A stretch of 64,000 nt of DNA, taken from Chlorocebus sabaeus (lineage: Eukaryota; Chordata; Mammalia; Primates; Cercopithecidae). The translations under genes were made by a program, and so were the position numbers. A model generated the notes under the pieces. The model did no database searches. It was not told the DNA's origin and saw only the letters and a program-made list of their open reading frames with translations. Positions 25,100 through 34,460 of this stretch are shown piece by piece (the first letter of the stretch is position 1; each line of letters begins with the position of its first letter). The stretch covers positions 124,001 to 188,000 of the forward strand of contig NW_027327628.1 in assembly GCF_047675955.1 (NCBI RefSeq), read 5' to 3'.

Positions 25100-25130
25100 G
25101 GGTGTTTTTCAAGAAATTGTTCAGTTTATT
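25071..25130 (-). promoter_or_regulatory. Internal A29 tract with upstream AATAAA
   Basis: The plus strand has T29 at 25071-25099 and TTTATT at 25125-25130. On the minus strand this is AATAAA followed 25 nt later by A29, a classic processed transcript end. It lies 3' of the L1 plus AluJ fragment, so it can be read as the poly(A) tail of an earlier generation of the same L1, ended at a downstream signal instead of its own. It could instead be the tail of an independent small retrocopy. Confidence 0.55.
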
Positions 25131-25152
25131 AATATTATCATTTATTTATTTA

Positions 25153-25340
25153 ATTTTTTTTAGATAAGGTCTCACTCTTGTCGCCCAGGTTGGAGTGCAG
25201 TGATATGATTACAGTTCACTGCAGCCTCGACCTTCCCGGGCCCAGGTGATCCTGCCACCTCAGCCTCCTGGGCAGCTGGGACCACAGGTGCACACCACCG
25301 CGCTGGACTAATTTTTGTATTTTTTGTAGAGACAGGGTTT
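25153..25340 (-). mobile_element. 5'-truncated AluJ fragment fused to the L1 3' end
   Basis: On the minus strand the sequence starts AAAACCCTGTCTCTAC and runs through GTCGAGGCTGCAGTG, CACTGCACTCCAACCTGGGC and GAGTGAGACC to an A-rich tail. This is Alu from roughly position 100 of the left arm to the 3' end. GTCGAGGCTGCAGTGA is typical of the old AluJ group. The first part of the Alu is missing, and the L1 3' end joins directly with no poly(A) of its own. That junction is either a deletion, an insertion into the Alu that lost its tail, or a template switch. Confidence 0.8.
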
Positions 25341-25553
25341 TAAGCTCTAGGGTACATGTGCATAACGTGCAGGTATGTTACATATGTATACTTGTGCCCT
25401 GTTGCTGTGCTGCACCCATCAACTCGTCAGCACCCATCAACTCGTCATCTACATCAGGTATAACTCCCAATGCAATCCCTCTCCCCTCCCCCCTCCCCAT
25501 GATAGGCCCCGGTATGTGATGTTCCCCTTTCCGAGTCCAAGTGATCTCATTGT

Positions 25554-28500
25554 TCAGTTCCCACCTATAAGTGAGAACATGCGGTGTTTGGTTTTCTGTT
25601 CCTGTGATAGTTTGCTAAGAATGATGGTTTCCAGCTGCATCCATGTCCCTACAAAGGACACAAACTCATCCTTTTTTATGGCTGCATAGAATTCCATGGT
25701 GTATATGTGCCACATTTTCTTAATCCAGTCTGTCACTGATGGACATTTGGGTTGATTCCAAGTCTTTGCTATTGTGAATAGTGCCGCAATAAACATACGT
25801 GTGCATGTGTCTTTATAGCAGCATGATTTATAATCCTTTGGGTATATACCCAGTAATGGGATGGCTGGGTCATATGGTACGTCTAGTTCTAGATCCTTGA
25901 GGAATCGCCATACTGTTTTCCATAATGATTGAACTAGTTTACAATCCCACCAACAGTGTAAAAGTGTTCCTATTCCTCCACATCCTCTCCAGCACCTGTT
26001 GTTTCCTGACTTTTGAATGATCGCCATTCTAACTGGTGTGAGATGGTATCTCAGTGTGGTTTTGATTTGCATTTCTCTGACGGCCAGTGATGATGAGCAT
26101 TTTTTCATGTGTCTGTTGGCTGTATGAATGTCTTCTTTTGAGAAATGTCTGTTCATATCCTTTGCCCACTTTTGGATGGGGTTGTTTGTTTTTTTCTTGT
26201 AAATTTGTTTGAGGTCTTTGTAGGTTCTGGATATTAGCCTTTGTCAGATGAGTAGATTGCAAAAATTTTCTCCCATTCTGTAGGTTGCCCGTTCACTCTG
26301 ATGGTAGTTTCTTTTACTGTGCAGCAGCTCTTTAGTTTAATGAGATCCCATTTGTCAATTTTGGCTTTTGCTGCCGTTGCTTTTGGTGTTATAGACATGA
26401 AGTATTTGCCCATGCCTATGTCCTGAATGGTACTACCTAGGTTTTCCTCTAGGGTTTTTATGGTATTAGTCTAACCTTTAAGTCTCTAATCCATCTTGAA
26501 TTAATTTTCGTATAAGGAGTAAGGACAGGATCCAGTTTCAGTTTTCTGCTTATGGCTAGCCAATTTTCCCAGCACCATTTATTAAATAGGGAATCCTTTC
26601 CCCATTTCTTGTTTCTCTCAGGTTTGTCAAAGATCAGATGGCTGTAGATGTGTGGTATTATTTCTGAGGACTCTGTTCTGTTCCATTGGTCTATATCTCT
26701 GTTTTGGTACCAGTACCATGCTGTTTTGGTGACTGTAGCCTTGTAGTATTGTTTGAAGTCAGGTAGCGTGATGCCTCCAGCTTTGTTCTTTTGACATAGG
26801 ATTGTCTTGGAAATGCGGGCTCTTTTTTGGTTCCATATGAACTTTAAAGCAGTTTTTTCCAATTCTGTGAAGAAACTCATTGGTAGCTTGATGGGGATGG
26901 CATTGAATCTATAAATAACCTTGGGCAGTATGGCCATTTTCACAATATTGATTCTTCCTATCCATGAGCATGGTATGTTCTTCCATTTGTTTGTGTCCTC
27001 TTTTATTTCATTGAGCAGTGGTTTGTAGTTCTCCTTGAAGAGGTCCTTTACATCCCTTGTAAGTTGGATTCCTAGGTGTTTTATTCTCTTTGAAGCAATT
27101 GTGAATGGAAGTTCATTCCTGATTTGGCTCTCTGTTTGTCTGTTACGGGTGTATACGAATGCTTGGGATTTTTGCACATTAATTTTGTATCCTGAGACTT
27201 TGCTGAAGTTGCTTATCAGCTTAAGGAGATTTCGGGCTGAGACAATGGGATTTTCTAAATATACAATCATGTCATCTGCAAACAGGGACAATTTGACTTC
27301 TTCTTTTCCTAAATGAATCCCCTTGATTTCTTTCTCTTGCCTGATTGCCCTAGCCAGGACTTCAAACACTATGTTGAATAGGAGTGGTGAGAGAGAGCAT
27401 CCCTGTCTTGTGCCAGTTTTCAAAGGGAATTTTTCCACGTTTTGCCCATTCAGTATGATATTGGCTGTGGGTTTGTCATAAATAGCTCTTATGATTTTGA
27501 GGTACGTTCCATCAATACCGAATTTATTGAGCGTTTTTAGCATGAAGGGCTGTTGAATTTTGTCAAAAGCCTTTTCTGCATCGGTTGAGATAATCATGTG
27601 GTTCTTGTCTTTGGTTCTGTTTATATGCTGGATTATGTTTATTGATTTGCGAATGTTGAACCAGCCTTGCATCCCAGGGATGACGCCCACTTGATCATGG
27701 CGGATAAGCTTTTTGATGTGCTGTTGAATACGTTTTGCCAGTATTTTATTGAGGATTTTTGCATCGATGTTCATCAGGGATATTGGTCTAAAATTCTCTT
27801 TTTTTGTTGTGTCTCTGCCAGGCTTTGGTATCAGGATGATGTTGGCCTCATAAGATGAGTTAGGGAGGATTCCCTGTTTTTCTATTGATTGGAATAGTTT
27901 CAGAAGGAATGGTACCAGCTCCTCTTGTACCTCTGGTAGAATTCAGCTGTGAATCCATCTGATCCTGGACTTTTTTTCGTTGGTAGGCTATTAATTATTG
28001 CCTCAATTTCAGAGCCTGCTATTGGTCTATTCAGGGATTCAACTTCTTCCTGGTTTAGTCTTGGAAGAGTGTAAGTGTCCAGGAAATTATCCATTTCTTC
28101 TAGATTTTTCTAGTTTATTTGCATAGAGGTGTTTATAGTATTCTCTGATGGTAGTCTGTATTTCTGTGGGGTCGGTGGTGATATCCCCTTTATCATTTTT
28201 TATTGCGTCTATTTGATTCTTCTCCCTTTTCTTCTTTATTAGTCTTGCTAGCGGTCTGTCAATTTTTTTGATCTTTTCAAAAAACCAACTCCTGGATTCA
28301 TTGATTTTTTGGAGGGATTTTTGTGTCTCTATCTCCTTCAGTTCTGCTCTGATCTTAGTTATTTCTTGTCTTCTGCTAGCTTTTGAATGAGTTTGCTCTT
28401 GCTTCTCTAGTTCTTTTAATTGTGATGTTAAAGTGTCAATTTTAGATCTTTCCTGCTTCCTCTTGTGGGCATTTAGTGCTATAAATTTCCCTCTACACAC

Positions 28501-29379
28501 TGCTTTAAATGTGTCCCAGAGATTCTGGTATGTTGTATCTTTGTTCTCATTGGTTTCAAAGAACATCTTTATTTCTGCCTTCATTTCGTCATGTACCCAG
28601 TAGTCATTCAGGAGCAGGTTGTTCAGTTTCCATGTAGTTGAGCGGTTTTGATTGAGTTTCTTAGTCCTGAATTCTAGTTTGATTCCAGTGTGGTCTGAGA
28701 GACAGTTTGTTACAATTTCTGTTCTTGTACATTTACTGAGGAGTGCTTTACTTCCAACTATGTGGTCAATTTTGGAATAAGTGCGATGTGGTGCTGAGAA
28801 GAATGTATATTCTGTTGATTTGGGGTGGAGAGTTCTATAGATGTCTATTAGGTCTGCTTGCTGCAGAGATGAGTTCAATTCCTGGATATCCTTGTTAATT
28901 TTCTGTCTCGTTGATCTGTCTAATGTTGACAGTGGACTGTTGAAGTCTCCCATTATTATTGTATGGGAGTCTAAGTCTCTTTGTAAGGCTCTAAGGACTT
29001 GCTTTATGAATCTGGGTGCTCCTGTATTGGGTGCATATATATTTAGGATAGTTAGCTCTTCCTGTTGAATTGATCCCTTTACCATTATGTAATGGCCTTC
29101 TTTGTCTCTTTTGATCTTTGATGGTTTAAAGTCTGTTTTATCAGAGACTAATATTGCAACCCCTGCTTTTTTTTGTTCTCCATTTGCTTGGTAAATCTTC
29201 CTCCATCCCTTTATTTTGAGCCTCTGTATGTCTCTGCGTGTGAGATGGGTCTCCTGAATACAGCAGACTGATGGGTCTTGACTCTTTATCCAGTTTGCCA
29301 GTCTGTGTCTTTTAATTGGAGCATTTAGTCCATTTACATTTAAGGTTAATATTGTTATGTGTGAACTTGATCCTACCAT
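25554..29379 (-). pseudogene. L1 ORF2 remnant (endonuclease / reverse transcriptase), disrupted
   Basis: Starts MVGSSSHITILTLNVNGLNA. The apurinic-like endonuclease domain is largely open over the first 430 codons, with QETHL, GDFNSPLSTLD and the late SDHTGIKLE motif. The reverse transcriptase follows at 27850-26900, with STDAEKAFDKIQ, TGTRQGCSLSPLLFN and the catalytic FADDMIVY. The C-terminal zinc-knuckle-like region CWRGCGGIGTLLHCWWDC lies near 26020, and the protein would end KHRMFSLIGGN. The overall span of about 3826 bp equals the normal 1275 codons. Frame is lost near 28100, near 27910 (one base missing in an AAG run) and near 26470, with further breaks up to about 26156. Intact ORF2p nicks the target DNA and copies the RNA; this copy cannot. 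Confidence 0.93.
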
Positions 29380-29442
29380 TATGATATTAACTGGTTATTT
29401 TGCTCGTTAGTTGATGCAGTTTCTTCCTAGCCTTGATGGTCT

Positions 29443-30456
29443 TTACATTTTGGCATGTTTTTGCAATGGCTGGTACCGGTTGTTCCTTTCCATGTTTAGT
29501 GCTTCCTTCAGGGTCTCTTGTAAGGCAGGCCTAGTGGTGACAAAATCTCTAAGCATTTGCTTATCTGTAAAAAAATTTATTTCTCCTTCACTTATGAAAC
29601 TTAGTTTGGCTGGATATGAAATTCTGGGTTGAAAATTCTTTTCTTTAAGAATGTTGAATATTGGCCCCCACTCTCTTCTGGCTTGTAGAGTTTCTGCCGA
29701 GAGATCTGCTGTTAGTCTGATGGGCTTCCCTTTGTGGGTAACCCGACCTTTCTCTCTTTCTGCCCTTAAGATTTTTTTCTTCATTTCAACTTTGGTGAAT
29801 CTGGCAATTATGTGTCTTGGAGTTGCTCTTCTCGAGGAGTATCTTTGTGGTGTTCTCTGTATTTCCTGGATTTGAATGTTGGCCTGCCCTACTAGGTTGG
29901 GGAATTTCTCCTGGATGATATACTGAAGAGTGTTTTCCAACTTGGTTCCATTTTACCCCTGACTTTCAGGCACCCCAATCAGACGTAGATTTGGTCTTTT
30001 TACATAATCCCATACTTCTTGCAGGCTTTGTTCATTTCTTTTTCTTCTTTTTTCTTTTGATTTCTCTTCTCGCTTCATTTCGTTCAGTTGATCCTTAACC
30101 GCTGATACTCTTTTCCAGTTGATCCAGTCGGTTACTGAAGCTTGTGCATTTTTCACGTATTTCTCGTTTCATGGTTTTCATCTGTTTCATTTCGTTTATG
30201 ACCTTCTCTGCATTAATTATTCTAGCCATCAATTCTTCCATTTTTTTTCAAGACTTTTAGTTTCTTTGCGCTGGGCATGTAATTCCTCCTTTAGCTCTGA
30301 GAAGTTTGATGGACTGAAGCCTTCTTCTATCATCTCATAAAGGTCATTCTCGGTCCAGCTTTGATCCGTTGCTGGCAATGAGCTGTGCTCCTTGGCCGGA
30401 GGAGATGCGCTCTTATTTTTTGAAATTCCAGCTTTTCTGCCCTGCTTTTTCCCCAT
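29443..30456 (-). pseudogene. L1 ORF1 remnant (RNA-binding ORF1p), disrupted
   Basis: The start is the ATG at 30456, with MGKKQGRKAGISKNKS at the N-terminus and the usual SASPPAKEHSS and PATDQSWTEND region, followed by the coiled-coil segment. The RRM and C-terminal domains are clear: RNEQSLQEVWDYVKRPNLRL, IQEIQRTPQRYSSRRATPRH, then RLTADLSAETLQARREWGP, ending RNNRYQPLQKHAKM. The total length of 1014 bp equals the family norm of about 338 codons. Breaks seen: a one-base loss in the A-run after SLEK (about 30235), a frameshift in the coiled coil (about 30115), and an in-frame TAA after VPESQG (about 29954). In an intact L1 the product is the trimeric nucleic-acid chaperone of the RNP; here no full protein can be made. 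Confidence 0.92.
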
Positions 30457-31299
30457 CTTTGTGGCTTTATCTGCCTCTGGTTTTTAACGGAAGATATTTC
30501 CTATTTCACCATAGCCCTCTATGGGCTTCCAAATATCACATTGCAAATTTCACAAGAACAGTCTTAGTGAACGGCTTCTTCAGGGGAAAGCTCTAACTCT
30601 GTGAGATGAATTAACAGAACACAAAGCAGTTTCTCAGAAATCTTGTTTCCAGTTTTTAACGAAAGATATTTCCTTTTTCACCATAGCCCCCATGGGCTTC
30701 GAAATATCACTGTTCAAATTCCACAAGAACAGTCTTAGCGAAAGGCTTATTGAGAAGAAAGGTGTAACTCTGTGAGATGAATTACCAGAACACAAAGCAA
30801 TTTCTCAGAAAGCTTCTTTTCGACTTTTTTCTTAGGATATTTCCATTTTTACCGTAGCCCTCTATGGGCTTCCAAATATCACTTGGCAAATTCCACAAGA
30901 ACAGTCTTAGCGAAAGGCATCTTGAGGGGAAAGCTGTAAAACTGTGAGATGAATTAACAGAACACAAAGCAGTTTCTAAAAAACATTCTTTCCAGTTTTT
31001 AACGGAAGATATTTCCTTTTTCATCATGGCCCTCTATGGGCTTCCAAATATCACCTGGAAAATTCTACAGGAATAATCTTAGGGAACGGCTTCTTGAGGG
31101 GACAGCTATAACTCTGTGAGATGAACTAAGAGAACACAATGCAGTTTCTCAGAAAGCTTCTTTTCGGTTTTTATCTTAGAATATTTCCTTTTTGCCATAA
31201 CCCTCTATGGGCTTCTAAAATCAATTTGCAAATTCCACAAGAACGGTCTCAGCGAAAGGCTTCTTGAGGAGAAATCTGTAACTCTGTGAGATGAGTTAA

Positions 31300-33100
31300 C
31301 AGGACACAAAGCACTTTCTCAGAAAGCTTCTTTCCAGTTTATAATGGAAAATAATTCCTTATTCACCATAGCCCTCTGTGGCCTTCTAAATACCACTTTC
31401 GAAATGAAACAAGAACAGTCCTAGCGAAAGACTTCTTGAGGGGAAAGCTGTAACTCTGTGAGATGAATTAACAGAACACAAAGCAGTTTCTCAGAAAGCT
31501 TCTTTCCAGTTTTCAACTGAAGGTATTTCCTTTTTAAACATAGCCCTATATGGGCTTCCAAATATCACTTTGCAAATTCCACAAGAACAGACTTAATAAA
31601 GGTCTTCTTGAGGGGAAAGCTGTAACTCTGTGAGATGGATTAACAGAACACAAAGTAGTTTCTCAGAAAGCTTCTTTCCAGTTGTTAGCGGAAGATTTCA
31701 AGAAAGCCCTCTATGGGCTTCATATATCCCTTTAAATATTCCACAAGAACAGTCTTATCAAAAGGCGTCTTGAGGGGAAAGCTGTAACTCTGTGAGATGA
31801 ATTAACAGAACACAAAGCAGTTTCTCAGAAAGCTTCTTTCCAGTTTTTAACTGAAGATATTTCCTTTTTCACCGTAGCCCTCTATGGGCTTCCAAATATC
31901 ACTTTGCAAATTCCACAAGAACAGTCTTAGCGAAAGGCTTCTTGAGGGAAAAGCTGTAATCAGAAGGCTTCCTTCGAGTTTTCAACTGAAGATATTTCCT
32001 TTTACACCATAGCCCTCTAAGGACTTCCAAATATCACTTTGCAAATTCAACAAGAGCAGTCTTAGCGAAAGGAATTTGAGGGGAAAGCTGTAACTCTGTG
32101 AGATGAATTAACAGAACACAAAGCAGTTTCTCAGAAGGCCTCTTTCCAGTTTTAACTGAAGATATTTACTTTTCCACCATAGCCTTCGATGTTCTTCCAA
32201 ATACCACTTTGCAAATTCCACAAGAACAGCCTTAGCAAAGGGCTTCTTGAGGGGAAAGCTGTAACTCTATGAAATGAATTAACAGAACGCAAAGCACTTT
32301 CTCAGAAAGGTTCTTTTAATTTTTTATGTTAGGATACTTCCTTTTTCACCATAGACCTCTATGGGCTTCCAAATATCACTTTGCAAATTCCACAAGAACA
32401 GTCTTAGCGAAAGGCTTCTTGAGAGGAAAGCTGTAACTCTGTGAGATGAATTAACAGAACACAAAGCAGTTTCTCAGAAAACTTCTTTCCAGTTTTTAAT
32501 GGAAGATATTTCCTTTTTGACCAAAGCCCTATATGGGCTTCTAAATATCACTTTGCAAATTCCACAAGAACAGACTTAGTAAAGTTATCCTTGAGGGGAA
32601 AGCTGTAACTCTGTGAGATAAATTAACAGAACACAAAGCAGTTTCTCAGAAAACTTCTTTCCAGTTTTTAATGGAAGATATTTCCTTTTTGACCAAAGCC
32701 CTCTATGGGCTTCCAAATATCACTTTGCAAATTCCACAAGAACAGTCTTAGCGAAAGGATTCTTGAGGAAAAAGCTGTGAGTATGTGAAATGAATTAACA
32801 GAACACAAAGCAGTTTCTCAGAAAGCTTCATTCCAGTTTTGAACGAAGAGAATTCCTTTTTCACCATAGCCCTCTCTGGGCTTCCAAATATCACTTTGCA
32901 AATCCCCCAAGAACAGTCTAAGCGAAAAGCTTCTTGAGGGGAAAGCTGTAACTCTTTGAGATGAATTAACAGAACAAAAAGCAGTTTCTCATGAAAGCTT
33001 CTTTCCAGTTTTTGATGGAGGATATTTCCTTTTTCACCATAGCCCTCTATGGGCTTCTAAATATCACGTTCTAAATTCCACAAGAACAGTCTTAGCGAAA
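31300..33100 (-). repeat. Old multi-monomer block, copy 1 of 3
   Basis: An ordered set of marker monomers: one with CAGTTTATAATGG, CCTTATTCACC and GACTTCTTGAGG; then one with CAGTTTTCAACTG and TTTTTAAACATAGCCCTATA; and, after several more, ones with AAAAAGCTGTGAGTATGTGAAATG and GAGAATTCCTTTTTCACC / CCCTCTCTGGGC. The same order recurs at about 33.83-34.45 kb and 38.36-39.0 kb, where the intervening monomers are fewer. The copies are clearly diverged from each other, so this is an ancient duplicated unit rather than a recent one. Confidence 0.65.
31940..31975 (-). repeat. Alpha monomer with about 37-bp deletion (GTAATCAGAA junction), copy 1
   Basis: AAGCTGTAATCAGAAGGC joins GTAA directly to TCAGAA, dropping the CTCTGTGAGATG...GTTTC part. 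The junction differs by a base or so from the 9252/11793 type. The same junction occurs at 50905. Confidence 0.65.
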
Positions 33101-33829
33101 GGCTTCTTGAGGGGAAAGCTATAGCTCTGGGAGATGAATTAACAGAACAGAAAGCAGTTTCTCAGAAAGTTTATTTTCAGTTTTTATCTTAGGCTATTTC
33201 CTTTTTCACCGTAGACCACTGTAGGCTTCTAAATATCACTTTCCAAATTCCACAAGAACAGTCTTAGGGTAAGGCTTCTTGATGGGAAACTGTAACTCTG
33301 TGAGGCTAATTAACAGATCACAAGGCAGTTTCTGAGAAATCTTCGTTACAGTTTTTAACGGCAGTTATTTCCTTTTTCACCATCGCCCTCTATGGGCTTC
33401 CAAATATCACTTTGCAAATTTCACAAGAACAGTCTTAGTGAAAGGCTTCTTGGTGGAATGCTGTAACTCTGTGAGATGAATTAACAGAACACAATGCAGT
33501 TTCCCGGAAAGATTCTTTCCACTTTTTAAAGGAAGATATTTTCTTTTTCACCGTAGCCCTCTATGGGCTTCCAAATATCACTTTAAATATTCCACAAGAA
33601 CAGCCTTACCAAAAGGCTTCTTAAGGGGAAAGCTGTGAGATGAATTAACAGAACACAAAGCAGTTTCTCAGAAAGCTCCTTTCCAGATTTTAACTGAAGA
33701 TACTTCCTTTTTCACCGTAGCCCTCTAAGGGCTACCAAATATAACTTTGCAAATTCCACAAGAACAGTCTTAGCGAAAGGCTTCTTGAGGAGAAAGCTGA
33801 AACTCTGTGAGATGAAATAACAGGACACA

Positions 33830-34460
33830 AAGCACATTCTCAAAAAGCTTCTTTCCAGTTTATAACGGAACATATTTCCTTATTCACCATAGCCCTCTAT
33901 GTCCTTCTAAATATCACTTTCCAAATGACACAAGAACAGTCCTAGCGAAAGACTTCTTGAGGGGAAAACTGTAACTCTGTGAGATGAATTAACAGAACAC
34001 AAAGCAGTTTCTCAGAAAGATTCTTTCCAGTTTTCAACTGAAGATATTTCCTTTTTAACCATAGCCCTATATGGGCTTCTAAATATCACTTTGCAAATTC
34101 CACAAGAACAGACTTAGTAAAGTTCTCCTTGAGAGGAAAGCTGTAACTCTGTGAGATGAATTAACAGAACACAAAGCAGTTTCTCAGAAAGCTTCTTTCC
34201 AGTTTTTAACGGAAGATATTTACTTTTTCACCAAAGCCCTCTATGGGCTTCCAAATATCACTTTGAAAATTCAACAAGAACAGTCTTAGCGAACGGCTTC
34301 TTGAGGAAAAAGCTGTAAGTATGTGAAATGAATTAACAGAACACAAAGCAGTCTCTCAGAAAGCTTCTTTCCTGTTTTTAACGGAAGAGAATTCCTTTTT
34401 CACCATAGCCCTCTCTGGGCTTCCAAATATCACTTTGCAAATGCCACATGAACAGTCTTC
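33830..34460 (-). repeat. Old multi-monomer block, copy 2 of 3
   Basis: Marker monomers in order: CAGTTTATAACGGAAC with CCTTATTCACC; CAGTTTTCAACTGAAG with TTTTTAACCATAGCCCTATA and GACTTAGTAAAGTTC; then CACCAAAGCCCTC with AAAAAGCTGTAAGTATGTG; then GGAAGAGAATTCC with CCCTCTCTGGGC. Four consecutive monomers match copy 3. Confidence 0.7.

Larger units (their letters stand above)
23155..30480 (-). mobile_element. Composite L1 insertion with ~2.2-kb candidate 3' transduction
   Basis: A 7326-bp non-satellite block sits inside a single alpha monomer. The left arm stops at CTTCTTTTCAC plus a T-run, and the right arm resumes at TTTTTAACGGAAG, so the monomer phase is preserved. On the minus strand it reads L1 (30480-25341), AluJ fragment, AATAAA and A29, older L1 3' end, AT-rich DNA, antisense solo LTR, AATAAA (23194-23189), then a poly(A) tract of 11 (23165-23155). 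A canonical poly(A) signal 23 nt before the terminal A tract, and a TTTTT/AA target, are what an L1 read-through transcript integrated by target-primed reverse transcription should leave. Any target-site duplication is short (up to ~5 bp, within the T-run), which is a weakness. Alternatives are a segmental duplication or recombination joining non-satellite DNA to satellite. Confidence 0.6.
25341..30480 (-). mobile_element. Nearly full-length coding region of a primate L1 (LINE-1), 5'UTR lost
   Basis: 5140 bp in L1 order on the minus strand: 24 nt of 5'UTR (30480-30457, ending in CACAAAGATGGGG around the ORF1 start), ORF1 (30456-29443), a 63-bp inter-ORF spacer, ORF2 (29379-25554), then a 3'UTR of about 213 bp ending GTACCCTAGAGCTTA. 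Spacer, ORF lengths and 3'UTR length match the primate L1PA architecture. The 3'UTR stops without AATAAA or its own A tail. The internal promoter is gone and both ORFs are broken, so the copy is inactive. The ORF1 N-terminal half differs from the youngest human copies I know, while the C-terminal half is conserved; I do not assign a subfamily. Confidence 0.93.

Noticed and set aside
25375..25689. Plus-strand 104-codon ORF over the L1 3'UTR and ORF2 end
   Set aside because: It is the reverse strand of the L1 3' region, with low-complexity C/P-rich sequence from the G-rich 3'UTR. It has no recognisable domain.
27035..29875. Plus-strand ORFs of 63-93 codons inside the L1
   Set aside because: They are antisense shadows of ORF1 and ORF2. 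The minus-strand frames carry the recognised domains.
23277..30480. Possible endogenous provirus because an LTR and a reverse transcriptase lie in one block
   Set aside because: The reverse transcriptase is L1 ORF2 (FADD motif, EN domain, zinc-knuckle tail). The LTR is solitary and on the opposite strand, with no retroviral genes.
30481..30500. Long target-site duplication for the composite L1 insertion
   Set aside because: The sequence left of the T-run (CAGAAAGCTTCTTTTCAC) is not repeated after the L1 5' end (TTTTTAACGGAAG). Only the T-run itself can be shared, so I do not claim more than about 5 bp.
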